11,786 nt of DNA from Paracoccaceae bacterium (GTDB taxonomy: Bacteria; Pseudomonadota; Alphaproteobacteria; Rhodobacterales; Rhodobacteraceae). The DNA lies in NCBI GenBank assembly GCA_015487335.1, contig WFPZ01000326.1, forward strand, positions 1-11,786, read 5' to 3'. The notes beneath the pieces are model-generated. The model was not told where the DNA came from and ran no database searches. It saw nothing but the letters and a program-made list of their open reading frames with translations. Made by a program: the position numbers and the translations under genes. Shown piece by piece: positions 1 through 6,962 of this stretch; positions within the stretch are counted from its first letter, which is position 1; each line of letters opens with the position of its first letter.

Positions 1-855
1 GCCGTAGACGGCTTCGTCATGCTCCACGCATTCGCCAAGGGCGAAGATGTGCGGGTCAGAGGTGCGCATGGCGTCGTCCACCACGATACCGCGCTCCACA
101 TGCAGGCCTGCGTCGATGGCCAGGCGGGTCTCGGGGCGGATGCCGGCGGCCATGACCACCAGGTCGGCCTCGTGGACCGAGCCGTCCTCGAGCAGCACCG
201 CATCCACCTTGTCATGGCCGAGGATCGCCTTGGTGTGGGCCCTGCACACCACCTCGATGCCGCGCGATTCCAGCTCCTTCTGCAGCAGATAGCCGGCCGA
301 TTCGTCCAGCTGGCGCTCCATCAGGTGGCCCATCAGGTGCAGCACCGTCACCTTCATGCCGCGGGTATTGAGCGCGGCGGCGGCCTCGAGCCCCAGCAGC
401 CCGCCGCCGATGATCACCGCCCTGGCGCCGGGGCGGGCGGCGGCGATCATCGTCTCGACATCGTCAAGGTCGCGAAAGCCCACCACGCCGGGCAGGTCGT
501 TGCCGGGGACGGGGATGAAGAACGAGGCCGAGCCGGTGGCGATCACCAGCCTGTCGTATTCGGTGCTGCCGCCGGGGCTGATCACCCGCCGCGCCTTGCG
601 GTCGATCTTCACCACCGGTTCGCCGAAGCGGCAGTTGATGCCGGCCTTGCGATACCAGTCGGCATCATGGGTGACGATCTCCTGATAGGTCTTTTCCCCG
701 GCCAGGACGGGGCTGAGCATGATGCGGTTGTAGTTGCCGCGCGGCTCGGCGCCGAACAGGGTGATGTCCCAGGCGCCGGGGTCGCGCTCGAGCAGCTCTT
801 CGAGCAGCTTCCCCGAGGCCATGCCGGCACCGATGATGACGAGTTTCTGTGGCAA
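1..855 (-). CDS. nirB: Nitrite reductase [NAD(P)H] large subunit NirB, N-terminal part (truncated by window edge)
   Basis: The large subunit of assimilatory siroheme nitrite reductase takes electrons from NAD(P)H through FAD to reduce nitrite to ammonia in the cytoplasm. The visible 285 residues form the FAD/NAD(P)H module. There is an N-terminal dinucleotide fold VIIGAGMASG (7-16), the NirB-typical NYNRIMLSPVLAGE (41-54), ATGS (107-110), a second nucleotide fold VIIGGGLLGLE (148-157) and the FAD-contacting TSDPHIFALGECVEH (266-279). NirB is usually about 800 residues, so the 2Fe-2S and siroheme domains lie to the left of the window. The start is a TTG with AAGGAG 8 nt upstream. The next in-frame ATG (codon 12) would remove half of the FAD fold, and an ATG at 921 has no ribosome site. 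The gene is divergent from a LysR regulator. Another member of this reductase family is possible, but GECVEH and NYNRI favour NirB. Confidence 0.9.
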   Translation of the reverse strand, partial: MPQKLVIIGAGMASGKLLEELLERDPGAWDITLFGAEPRGNYNRIMLSPVLAGEKTYQEIVTHDADWYRKAGINCRFGEPVVKIDRKARRVISPGGSTEYDRLVIATGSASFFIPVPGNDLPGVVGFRDLDDVETMIAAARPGARAVIIGGGLLGLEAAAALNTRGMKVTVLHLMGHLMERQLDESAGYLLQKELESRGIEVVCRAHTKAILGHDKVDAVLLEDGSVHEADLVVMAAGIRPETRLAIDAGLHVERGIVVDDAMRTSDPHIFALGECVEHDEAVYG

Positions 856-863
856 GTCGCGCT

Positions 864-869
864 CTCCTT
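864..869 (-). promoter_or_regulatory. Shine-Dalgarno site that fixes the nirB TTG start
   Basis: AAGGAG on the minus strand lies 8 nt from the TTG at 855. It is the only good ribosome site near the beginning of the NirB-like frame, so the rare TTG codon is preferred over ATG 921. Confidence 0.7.
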
Positions 870-942
870 GTCGGTCTTGCGAGGGCTTCAGCGGCCGGGA
901 ATCAGGGCCTGCGTCATCCATACGGCTTGAGGGTGTTGATGT

Positions 943-963
943 CTGCTGCTAAGAAATCAGCAG
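943..963. promoter_or_regulatory. Inverted repeat between nirB and lysR, candidate LysR operator
   Basis: CTGCTG and CAGCAG form 6-bp arms separated by 9 bp. The 143-bp gap between nirB and the divergent LysR gene is clearly AT-richer around 945-980 than the flanking genes. LysR proteins commonly bind dyads in the intergenic region they share with a target. The assignment rests only on the dyad and its position; no convincing -35/-10 pair was found for either gene. Confidence 0.35.
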
Positions 964-998
964 CCCGTTGCAAAAAATCGAACACGTCCCGGATTCCC

Positions 999-1901
999 AT
1001 GCGTCACCAGCAGATCCTGAAGTTCATCGCCAAGGTCGCCCAGACCGGCTCCTTGCGCAGCGCCGCCGAGGAGCTGGGCATCACCGCCTCGGCGCTGAAC
1101 CGGCGTATCCTCGCCTTCGAGGAGGAGCTCGGGGTCGAGATCTTCGAGCGCCACCCCTCGGGGCTGCGCCCCAACATCGCCGGCGAGGTGCTGCTGGAGC
1201 ACATCCGCAACCAGCTGGCCGACATGGAGCGGGTGAAGTCGCGCATCGCCGATCTTTCGGGCATGCGCGCAGGCCACATCAACATCGCCGCCACCCGCGA
1301 GGTGGTGCAGTATTTCCTGCCCGATCTGATCCGCCGCCACATCGCCGAGTTCCCGGCGGTGACCTTTGCCGTCAACCTCTACGAGCGCGGCGAGGCCGAG
1401 GCCTCGCTGCTCGACAACACCAACGACATCGCCATCGTCTTCGAGCCGCTGCGGCTGAAGGAGTTCCAGGTGGTCTGCGCGGTCAGCCAGCCGATGTACT
1501 GCGTGATGTCGCAGGACCACCCCCTGGCCGGGCGCAAGCGGCTGAAGATCTACGAATGCATCGATTTCCCCCTGCTTCTGCCCAAGCGGCCCGAGGGCAT
1601 CCGCAACGTGCTCGACGCGCTGGCCGGGAAGGTGGGGATCACGCTGGAAGCGGCGGTGGAATCGAACAGCCTGGATCTTCTGCGCCTGATGTCGCAGGAC
1701 AGCGACGCGCTCAGCTTCAGCCTGGCCATCAACCTGCGCCCGGCGCTGGAGCGCGACCGGCTGATCGCGGTTCCGCTGGATCTGAAAGGGGTTCCGCCGG
1801 GCACGGTGGATGCGGGCTATCTGCGCGGGCGCACCCTGCCGGTGGCCGCGGCGCGCTTTCTCGAAAGTGTGAACAAGGAACTTTCCGAGCGTTTCGAATG
1901 A
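999..1901 (+). CDS. LysR-family transcriptional regulator, divergent from nirB
   Basis: This is a 300-residue LysR-type regulator, the usual length for the family. A winged helix-turn-helix spans about residues 3-62 (GSLRSAAEELGITASALNR, then the wing LGVEIFERHPSG), and an effector-binding periplasmic-protein-like domain runs from about 91 to 295 (GHINIAATRE at its start). The ATG at 999 gives the standard spacing from the start to the DNA-binding helix. An in-frame ATG at 939 has a better ribosome site (GAGGG, 5 nt), but the 20 extra codons are rich in A/T third positions, unlike the rest of the gene, so they look non-coding. Divergence from nirB suggests control of nitrite assimilation, which is inference. 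The permease gene follows 120 bp downstream on the same strand. The ligand is unknown. Confidence 0.93.
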   Translation: MRHQQILKFIAKVAQTGSLRSAAEELGITASALNRRILAFEEELGVEIFERHPSGLRPNIAGEVLLEHIRNQLADMERVKSRIADLSGMRAGHINIAATREVVQYFLPDLIRRHIAEFPAVTFAVNLYERGEAEASLLDNTNDIAIVFEPLRLKEFQVVCAVSQPMYCVMSQDHPLAGRKRLKIYECIDFPLLLPKRPEGIRNVLDALAGKVGITLEAAVESNSLDLLRLMSQDSDALSFSLAINLRPALERDRLIAVPLDLKGVPPGTVDAGYLRGRTLPVAAARFLESVNKELSERFE

Positions 1902-2021
1902 GCTGCCCGCCGGCGCGGCTGCCGCTTGCGGAAGGCGCTTGACGTCGCCGCGCGCCTGGGGACCATGGCGCACGGTGCGCATGGCGCCGGAATCGCCTCG
2001 ATTTTCCCAGCAGGAGAGAAG

Positions 2022-2744
2022 ATGGAAAACTTCCTGGTACTCGGTTTTCTTGTCGGCATGCGGCATGCTCTGGAAAGCGACCACCTGGCCGCGGTGGGCA
2101 CGCTGGCCTCCACCGGCAGGGCCACCCCGAAACGGCTGGCCTTTCTGGGGGCGAGCTGGGGGATGGGCCATACCACCACGCTGTTCATCATCTCGGCGCC
2201 GGTGATCCTGTTCGGCATGATCCTGACCGAGCGTTTCGCCGCCGGCATGGAATTTGCCGTGGGCATCATGCTGATCGGGCTGGGCTTGCATGTCATCTGG
2301 AAGATGCGCCGAGAGCGCATCCATTTCCATGTGCATGATCACGGCGACGGGCGGCGGCATTTCCATGCCCACAGCCACGCCGGCGCCCGCGTGCCGCACG
2401 ATCGCGATCCGCACGATCATGACCACGCCCTCTTCATCTTCTCGCCGCGCGCCTACCTGATCGGGCTGGCCCATGGCGCGGCCGGTTCGGCCGGGCTGGT
2501 GGCGCTGACGGCTGCGGCCACCCAGAACTTCCTGACGGCGGTCATCTACATCCTGGTGTTCGGGCTGGGCTCGATCATCGGCATGGCGGCGCTGACCTTC
2601 GCGGCCAGCTGGCCGCTGCGCATGGCCGAGCAGTCGGCTTCATGGCTGTTCCGGGTGGTTCAGGTGGCGATGGCGGGGGTTGCGATCTTCATCGGGGTTT
2701 CCGTCATGGCCGAGGCCGCCCCCGTTCTGTGGGGGAGCGCCTGA
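2022..2744 (+). CDS. UreH/NicO-type nickel or cobalt permease with histidine-rich loop
   Basis: This 240-residue polytopic inner-membrane protein has the nickel/cobalt transporter signature H-x4-D-H in the first helix (H15 to H21, RHALESDHLAAV). A second conserved turn WGMGHTT lies at 46-52, and the UreH-like helix HGAAGSAGL at 151-159. Hydrophobic segments fall at about 3-13, 54-68, 76-93, 146-166, 170-195 and 208-230. Between them, residues 101-135 form a loop with twelve histidines in HxH and HDHDH runs, as expected of a metal-binding or sensing loop. AGGAG at 2012-2016, 5 nt before the ATG, fixes the start against an in-frame ATG at 1926. The gene may be co-transcribed with the LysR gene, although the 120-bp gap could hold its own promoter; the dyad GCGCAC-G-GTGCGC lies there at 1968-1980. 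Whether it imports or exports, and for which metal, cannot be told from sequence. No urease or hydrogenase gene is in view. Confidence 0.8.
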   Translation: MENFLVLGFLVGMRHALESDHLAAVGTLASTGRATPKRLAFLGASWGMGHTTTLFIISAPVILFGMILTERFAAGMEFAVGIMLIGLGLHVIWKMRRERIHFHVHDHGDGRRHFHAHSHAGARVPHDRDPHDHDHALFIFSPRAYLIGLAHGAAGSAGLVALTAAATQNFLTAVIYILVFGLGSIIGMAALTFAASWPLRMAEQSASWLFRVVQVAMAGVAIFIGVSVMAEAAPVLWGSA

Positions 2745-2765
2745 GCGGGCAGGTCTTCCTGAGGC

Positions 2766-3659
2766 TCAGGCCAGGTAGGGCTCGAGGCTGGCGCGGAAGG
2801 CTTCCATGAATTCCAGCGTGATCATCGACATCGGCGTGTGGGTCGGGGTCAGCAGCGTGAGGCGATGCGGCAGCGCGGGGCGGAAGGGGCGGATCACCAG
2901 CCCGCGGCTTTCGTATTCGCGCGCGTCCAGCTCGCTGACCACCGATACTCCGATTCCCTCGGCCACCAGCATGCAGGCGGCGGTGAACTGGCGCACCTCG
3001 ATCAGCGAGGGCAGGGCGAGGCCGCGTTCGAGAAACCGCGCCTCCAGGTCGCGGTAGAAGGAGCTGTCGCGGCGGGGGTGGATCATCCGCTCGCAGGCCA
3101 GGTCTTCGGGGCCGATCTCGTCTGCCGTGGCCAGCCGGTGGCCGCGCGGTAGGATGCACACGGTGCGCACGTTCATGTTCTGGCTCTGCACCGCCGGGTG
3201 GCCGGAAAAGCCGTCGGTGATGCCGAAATCGTACTGCTCGCCGATCATCCACTCGAGGATCCGCTCGGGGCGGTCTGGCTCGATGGTGACGGTCACGCCG
3301 GGGCGCTCCTTGAGGAAGCGCGCCACCACCCCCGGAAGATGGCTGGTGGCAAAGCCCGGCAGGCAGGCGATGCGCAGATGCCCCGCCTTGCGTTCGGTGA
3401 CGTCCTTGGTCAGCTCTTCCAGCCGCTGGACGGAGGCCAGCAGGCGCTCGGCCTCGGAAAGCAGATATCGGGCCTCCTGGGTGGGCACCAGCCGCCCCTC
3501 GCGGCGCTGGAAAAGCTCGAACCCCACCTCCTGCGCGAAGTCGCGCAGAAGCCGCGAGACGGCGGGCTGCGAGATGTCCATCTGCTCTGCGGCGCGGGTG
3601 ATGTTGCCCGATCGGGCGACCGCGCAGAAGGCTTCCAGTTGTCTGAGGCGGATGGCCAT
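2766..3659 (-). CDS. LysR-family transcriptional regulator, divergent from ugpBAEC
   Basis: This is a 297-residue LysR-type regulator. The helix-turn-helix is at residues 4-62 (SGNITRAAEQMDISQPAVSRL, wing GFELFQRREGR), and the effector domain runs from about 92 (GHLRIACLPGF) to the end. It converges on the permease gene with only 21 bp between the stop codons, and it is divergent from ugpB across 179 bp that hold a textbook T-N11-A dyad. The likely roles are autoregulation and control of the ugp operon; this is inferred from position. It is not the paralogous twin of the first LysR gene: the two share only the family pattern. The ATG at 3659 has no strong Shine-Dalgarno site. The ligand is unknown; glycerol phosphates or a related compound would be the natural guess. 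Confidence 0.93.
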   Translation of the reverse strand: MAIRLRQLEAFCAVARSGNITRAAEQMDISQPAVSRLLRDFAQEVGFELFQRREGRLVPTQEARYLLSEAERLLASVQRLEELTKDVTERKAGHLRIACLPGFATSHLPGVVARFLKERPGVTVTIEPDRPERILEWMIGEQYDFGITDGFSGHPAVQSQNMNVRTVCILPRGHRLATADEIGPEDLACERMIHPRRDSSFYRDLEARFLERGLALPSLIEVRQFTAACMLVAEGIGVSVVSELDAREYESRGLVIRPFRPALPHRLTLLTPTHTPMSMITLEFMEAFRASLEPYLA

Positions 3660-3683
3660 GGGGAAAGTCCGGTCGATACGGGA

Positions 3684-3706
3684 AAATATAACCAGACGTT
3701 ATATTT
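3684..3706. promoter_or_regulatory. Perfect 9-bp inverted repeat with T-N11-A core, LysR operator candidate
   Basis: AAATATAAC and GTTATATTT flank a 5-bp spacer, so the dyad is perfect over both 9-bp arms. Its inner part has T at 3689 and A at 3701 with 11 bp between them, the classical LysR-type recognition geometry. It overlaps the predicted -10 box and start site of the lysR2 promoter, as in negatively autoregulated LysR genes. Confidence 0.7.
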
Positions 3707-3725
3707 CATGTCATGAAACTTTCAA
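3698..3725 (-). promoter_or_regulatory. Sigma-70-type promoter of the second lysR gene
   Basis: On the minus strand, TTGAAA (3725-3720) and TATAAC (3703-3698) are separated by 16 bp, each matching the sigma-70 consensus at five of six bases. Transcription would begin near 3691, about 31 nt before the lysR2 ATG at 3659. The spacer is almost exactly filled by the 15-bp palindrome TTTCATG-T-CATGAAA (3704-3718). Confidence 0.6.
3708..3725 (+). promoter_or_regulatory. Pho-box-like direct repeat upstream of ugpB
   Basis: ATGTCAT-GAAA-CTTTCAA fits the PhoB pattern of two 7-bp repeats CTGTCAT separated by 4 bp, with 11 of 14 repeat positions matching (6/7 and 5/7). In Escherichia coli the ugp operon belongs to the PhoB regulon, so the location agrees with known biology. 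It lies 113 bp before the ugpB start and across the -35 and spacer of the lysR2 promoter. I found no good -10 at the spacing seen in E. coli Pho promoters, which lowers confidence. Confidence 0.45.
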
Positions 3726-3838
3726 TTGAATTATGGTTCGGCCCGTGGTTTTCTGCCCGGGTAAGGCGGGTTGCCGGTCAGGTGGGGGTCCGCTGCCGGT
3801 CTTGTCCTTGCTCGTTCAACATCCGGGAGGAAGAATTC

Positions 3839-5146
3839 ATGAAACACGTTACACTGGGACTTGCCGCTTCGACGCTGGCCCTGTCCGTGGCCACCGCCGC
3901 CTATGCGCAGGCGATCGAGGTGCAATGGTGGCACGCCATGGGCGGCGTCAACGGCGAACGTGTCGACAAGATCGCCGCCGATTTCAACGCCACCCAGTCC
4001 GAATACAAGATCGTGCCGGTCTACAAGGGCAACTACACCGAAACCATGACCGCCGCTATCGCCGCCTTCCGGGCCGGCGAGCAGCCGGCCATCGTGCAGG
4101 TCTTCGAGGTCGGCACCGCCACCATGATGGCCGCCAAGGGTGCCGTCTATCCGGTGGAGCAGCTGATGGCCGACACCGGCCAGCCGTTCGACAAGGACGC
4201 CTTCCTGCCGGCGGTGATCTCCTACTACCAGACCCCCGAGGGCGAGCTGCTGTCGATGCCGTTCAACAGCTCCACCCCGGTGCTGTGGTACAACAAGGAC
4301 GCCCTCGATGCCGCCGGTGCCAAGATTCCCACCACCTGGGACGAGGTGAAGGAATCGGCCCAGAAGCTGGTCGACAACGGGATGAAATGCGGCTTCTCCT
4401 TCGGCTGGCAGTCCTGGGTGATGATCGAGAACTACTCGGCCTGGCACAACATCCCGATGGGGACCAGGGAAAACGGCTTTGCCGGCTTCGACGCCGAGCT
4501 GACCTTCAACAACGACGCGGTCGAAAACCGGCTGCAGAAGATCGCCGACTGGCAGAAGGACAACCTCTTCGTCTACGGCGGCCGGCGCGGCGACAGCCTG
4601 CCGATGTTCACCGGCGGCGAATGCGGCATGTGGCTGAACTCCTCGGCCTATTACGGCTCCATCAAGAGCCAGGCCGATTTCAACTTCGGCCAGACCATGC
4701 TGCCGCTGGACACCGACGTGGCGGATGCGCCGCAGAACTCGATCATCGGCGGCGCCACGCTGTGGGTGCTCAAGGGGCGCCCCGAGGCCGAGTATGAAGG
4801 CGTGGCCAGGTTCCTCAACTACCTGTCCTCGCCCGAGGTCCAGGCCTGGTGGCACCAGGAGACCGGCTATGTTCCGATCACCACCGCCGCCTATGAGCTT
4901 TCCAAGAGCCAGGGCTTCTATGAAAGCAACCCCGGCACCGATACCGCGATCAAGCAGCTCAGCCTGAACACGCCGACGCCGGCCTCGAAGGGCCTGCGGT
5001 TTGGCAACTTCGTCCAGATCCGCGACATCATCAACGAAGAGATGGAAGCGCTCTGGGCCGGCGACAAGACGGCGAAGGAGGCCATGGACTCGGCCGTCGA
5101 ACGCGGCAACGTGCTGTTGCGCAAGTTCGAGCGCTCGGTAAGGTAG
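3839..5146 (+). CDS. ugpB: sn-Glycerol-3-phosphate ABC transporter, periplasmic binding protein UgpB
   Basis: This is the substrate-binding protein of the Ugp importer for glycerol-3-phosphate and glycerophosphodiesters, 435 residues against about 438 in E. coli. A Sec signal peptide with a hydrophobic core at about 5-20 ends in AYAQA, so cleavage falls near 23-25. The mature protein follows UgpB throughout: YKIVPVYKGNY, EVGTATMMA, PFNSSTPVLWYNKDA, GMKCGFSFGWQSW, APQNSIIGGATLWV, WHQETGYVPIT, KGLRFGNFVQIRDI and AVERGNVLLRKFE. GGAGGAA 6 nt before the ATG at 3839 fixes the start; an in-frame ATG at 3713 lies inside the operator region and is rejected. It is the first gene of ugpBAEC. The 5' region from the Pho-like box to the start is about 113 bp, with no clear promoter elements of its own, as expected if transcription depends on an activator. 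Confidence 0.97.
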   Translation: MKHVTLGLAASTLALSVATAAYAQAIEVQWWHAMGGVNGERVDKIAADFNATQSEYKIVPVYKGNYTETMTAAIAAFRAGEQPAIVQVFEVGTATMMAAKGAVYPVEQLMADTGQPFDKDAFLPAVISYYQTPEGELLSMPFNSSTPVLWYNKDALDAAGAKIPTTWDEVKESAQKLVDNGMKCGFSFGWQSWVMIENYSAWHNIPMGTRENGFAGFDAELTFNNDAVENRLQKIADWQKDNLFVYGGRRGDSLPMFTGGECGMWLNSSAYYGSIKSQADFNFGQTMLPLDTDVADAPQNSIIGGATLWVLKGRPEAEYEGVARFLNYLSSPEVQAWWHQETGYVPITTAAYELSKSQGFYESNPGTDTAIKQLSLNTPTPASKGLRFGNFVQIRDIINEEMEALWAGDKTAKEAMDSAVERGNVLLRKFERSVR

Positions 5147-5167
5147 ATCGCTGACGACAGAAAACGC

Positions 5168-5197
5168 CATGCCGCCCTGCCCGCGCGGGGCGGCATG
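5168..5197 (+). promoter_or_regulatory. Strong intercistronic stem-loop between ugpB and ugpA
   Basis: CATGCCGCCC pairs perfectly with GGGCGGCATG (10 bp) around a 10-nt loop, 21 nt after the ugpB stop and 23 nt before the ugpA start. No T-tract follows, so it is not a classical terminator. Hairpins after binding-protein genes in ABC operons, as between malE and malF, protect the upstream mRNA or reduce readthrough. That would keep the binding protein more abundant than the permease. Confidence 0.65.
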
Positions 5198-5220
5198 GGC
5201 CGTCATCCGGAGAGCCGGCG

Positions 5221-6102
5221 TTGCTGAAACGTGTCCATTTCCCGCCTTCGGTGCTGCCCTACCTGCTGGTGGCGCCCCAGATCATCATCACGCTGGTGTT
5301 CTTCATCTGGCCTGCCAGCCAGGCGCTGTGGCAGTCGATGCTGGTAGAGGACGCCTTCGGCCTGTCCACCGAATTCGTCTGGTTCGAGAACTTCCAGGCC
5401 CTGTTTCGCGACGACCAGTACATAGGCGCCTTCAAGCGCACCGCCTTCTTCTCGCTGGCGGTGGCCTTCGTGTCGATGTCGTTTTCGCTGGTGCTGGCCG
5501 GTTTCGCCGACCGGGTGGTGCGCGGCGCCATCGTCTACCGCACGCTGCTGATCTGGCCCTATGCGATTGCGCCGGTGCTGGCCGGGGCGCTGTGGGTGTT
5601 CATGTTCAACCCCACTCTCGGCATTCTCGCCTACGGGCTCGAGATGCTGGGCTACGAGTGGAATCACCAGCTGCGCGGTGGGCAGGCGATGGCGCTGGTG
5701 ATCATGGCCGCCTCGTGGAAGCAGGTGGCCTACAACTTCCTGTTCTACCTCGCGGCGATGCAGGCGATTCCGCGCTCGGTGATCGAGGCGGCGGCGATCG
5801 ACGGGGCCGGGCCGATCCGGCGCTTCTGGACGATCATCTTCCCGCTGATCTCGCCCACCACCTTCTTCCTGCTGGTGATCAATGCCGTCTACGCCTTCTT
5901 CGACACCTTCGGCATCATTCACGCGGTCACCCAGGGCGGGCCGGCCAATGCCACCACGATCCTTGTCTACAAGGTCTACAACGACGGTTTCGTGGGGCTC
6001 GATCTGGGCGGCTCGGCGGCGCAGTCGGTGATCCTGATGATCCTGGTCATCGCCATGACGGTGCTGCAGTTCCGCTACATCGAACGGAAGGTGGAATACT
6101 GA
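5221..6102 (+). CDS. ugpA: sn-Glycerol-3-phosphate ABC transporter, permease UgpA
   Basis: This inner-membrane subunit of the Ugp importer has 293 residues, close to the usual 295. Six hydrophobic segments are visible at about 13-33, 74-98, 107-130, 156-180, 208-228 and 266-284. The cytoplasmic coupling loop carries the EAA motif as EAAAIDGAGPIRRF (189-202), which docks on UgpC. Family matches run the full length, for example PYLLVAPQIIIT, SWKQVAYNFLF, YAFFDTF and SAAQSV, with the end FRYIERKVEY. The start is TTG, preceded by GGAGAG with 6 nt spacing; the next in-frame ATG (codon 40) would delete the first membrane helix, so TTG is needed. The stop TGA overlaps the ugpE start by one base, implying translational coupling. 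Confidence 0.97.
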   Translation: MLKRVHFPPSVLPYLLVAPQIIITLVFFIWPASQALWQSMLVEDAFGLSTEFVWFENFQALFRDDQYIGAFKRTAFFSLAVAFVSMSFSLVLAGFADRVVRGAIVYRTLLIWPYAIAPVLAGALWVFMFNPTLGILAYGLEMLGYEWNHQLRGGQAMALVIMAASWKQVAYNFLFYLAAMQAIPRSVIEAAAIDGAGPIRRFWTIIFPLISPTTFFLLVINAVYAFFDTFGIIHAVTQGGPANATTILVYKVYNDGFVGLDLGGSAAQSVILMILVIAMTVLQFRYIERKVEY

Positions 6103-6953
6103 TGGTCGAAAACCGCCCCTGGCTGGCCTTCTTCACCCATGTGGTGCTGCTGATCGGCATCGCCATCATCGCGCTGCCGATCTGGATCACCTTCGTGGCC
6201 GCCACCCATGACGAGATCCGCATGACCCAGGTGCCGCTGCCGCTGCTGCCGGGCGATCAGTTCTGGGTCAACCTCAAGGCCACCCTGTTCGGCCGCGGCC
6301 TTTCCGGCACCGAAACCGCGCCGGTGTGGCTGATGATGCTCAACTCGCTGGTGATGGCGCTGGGCATCGCGCTGGGCAAGATCGCGATCTCGCTGCTGTC
6401 GGCCTTCGCCATCGTCTATTTCAGGTTTCCCTTCCGCATGGGCTTCTTCTGGATGATCTTCATCACCCTGATGCTGCCCGTGGAGGTGCGCATCGTGCCC
6501 ACCTTCGAGGTGGTGGCGCAGCTGGGGCTGCTCAACAGCTACGCGGGGCTGACGATTCCGCTGATCGCTTCGGCCACCGCCACCTTCATGTTCCGCCAGG
6601 TGTTTCTCACCATCCCCGACGAGATGCTGGAAAGCGCCCGCATCGACGGGGCCGGGCCGATGCGCTTCTTCTTCGACATCCTGCTGCCGCTGTCGCGCAC
6701 CAATATCGCGGCGCTCTTCGTGATCCTGTTCATCTACGGCTGGAACCAGTATCTGTGGCCGCTGCTGATCACCACCGACAGCGACATGACCACCATCGTG
6801 ATGAGCATCAAGCAGATGCTGGAGGCCGCCGAGCAGAGCCCGCAGTGGAACATCATCATGATGACCGCGCTCCTGGCGATGCTGCCGCCTGTTTTGGTGG
6901 TGGTGCTGATGCAGAAGCTCTTTGTCAAAGGGCTCACGGAAACCGAAAAGTAG
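6102..6953 (+). CDS. ugpE: sn-Glycerol-3-phosphate ABC transporter, permease UgpE
   Basis: This is the second inner-membrane subunit, with 283 residues (about 281 in E. coli). It matches UgpE from the first residues (VENRPWL) to the last (LTETEK) and contains WMIFITLMLPVEVRI, SYAGLTIPLIASATATF and FIYGWNQYLWPLL. The coupling loop reads ESARIDGAGPMRFF (177-190), with serine in place of the first alanine of the EAA motif. Membrane segments are at about 11-33, 78-105, 112-130, 150-168, 199-220 and 250-270. The ATG shares its A with the ugpA stop codon and has no independent ribosome site, so translation is probably coupled to ugpA. Confidence 0.97.
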   Translation: MVENRPWLAFFTHVVLLIGIAIIALPIWITFVAATHDEIRMTQVPLPLLPGDQFWVNLKATLFGRGLSGTETAPVWLMMLNSLVMALGIALGKIAISLLSAFAIVYFRFPFRMGFFWMIFITLMLPVEVRIVPTFEVVAQLGLLNSYAGLTIPLIASATATFMFRQVFLTIPDEMLESARIDGAGPMRFFFDILLPLSRTNIAALFVILFIYGWNQYLWPLLITTDSDMTTIVMSIKQMLEAAEQSPQWNIIMMTALLAMLPPVLVVVLMQKLFVKGLTETEK

Positions 6954-6962
6954 GACGCGCGA

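Noticed and set aside
939..998. Earlier ATG for the first LysR gene with a GAGGG ribosome site
   Set aside because: About half of the added codons end in A or T, unlike the gene body, and the extension precedes the normal N-terminus of the family. It remains a possible alternative.
1902..2021. A cobalamin riboswitch or NikR site before the permease gene
   Set aside because: No conserved B12-box-like or GTATGA/TCATAC element is visible; only a short GC dyad at 1968-1980.
2741..2770. Dyads CTGAGC/GCTCAG and CCTGAG-G-CTCAGG between the converging permease and LysR genes, as a shared terminator
   Set aside because: The usable stem is only 5-6 bp and there is no T-tract on either strand; the symmetry comes partly from the two stop codons.
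3713..3838. Earlier in-frame ATG for ugpB
   Set aside because: It lies inside the operator palindromes, would bury the signal peptide, and lacks a ribosome site; the ATG at 3839 has GGAGGAA.
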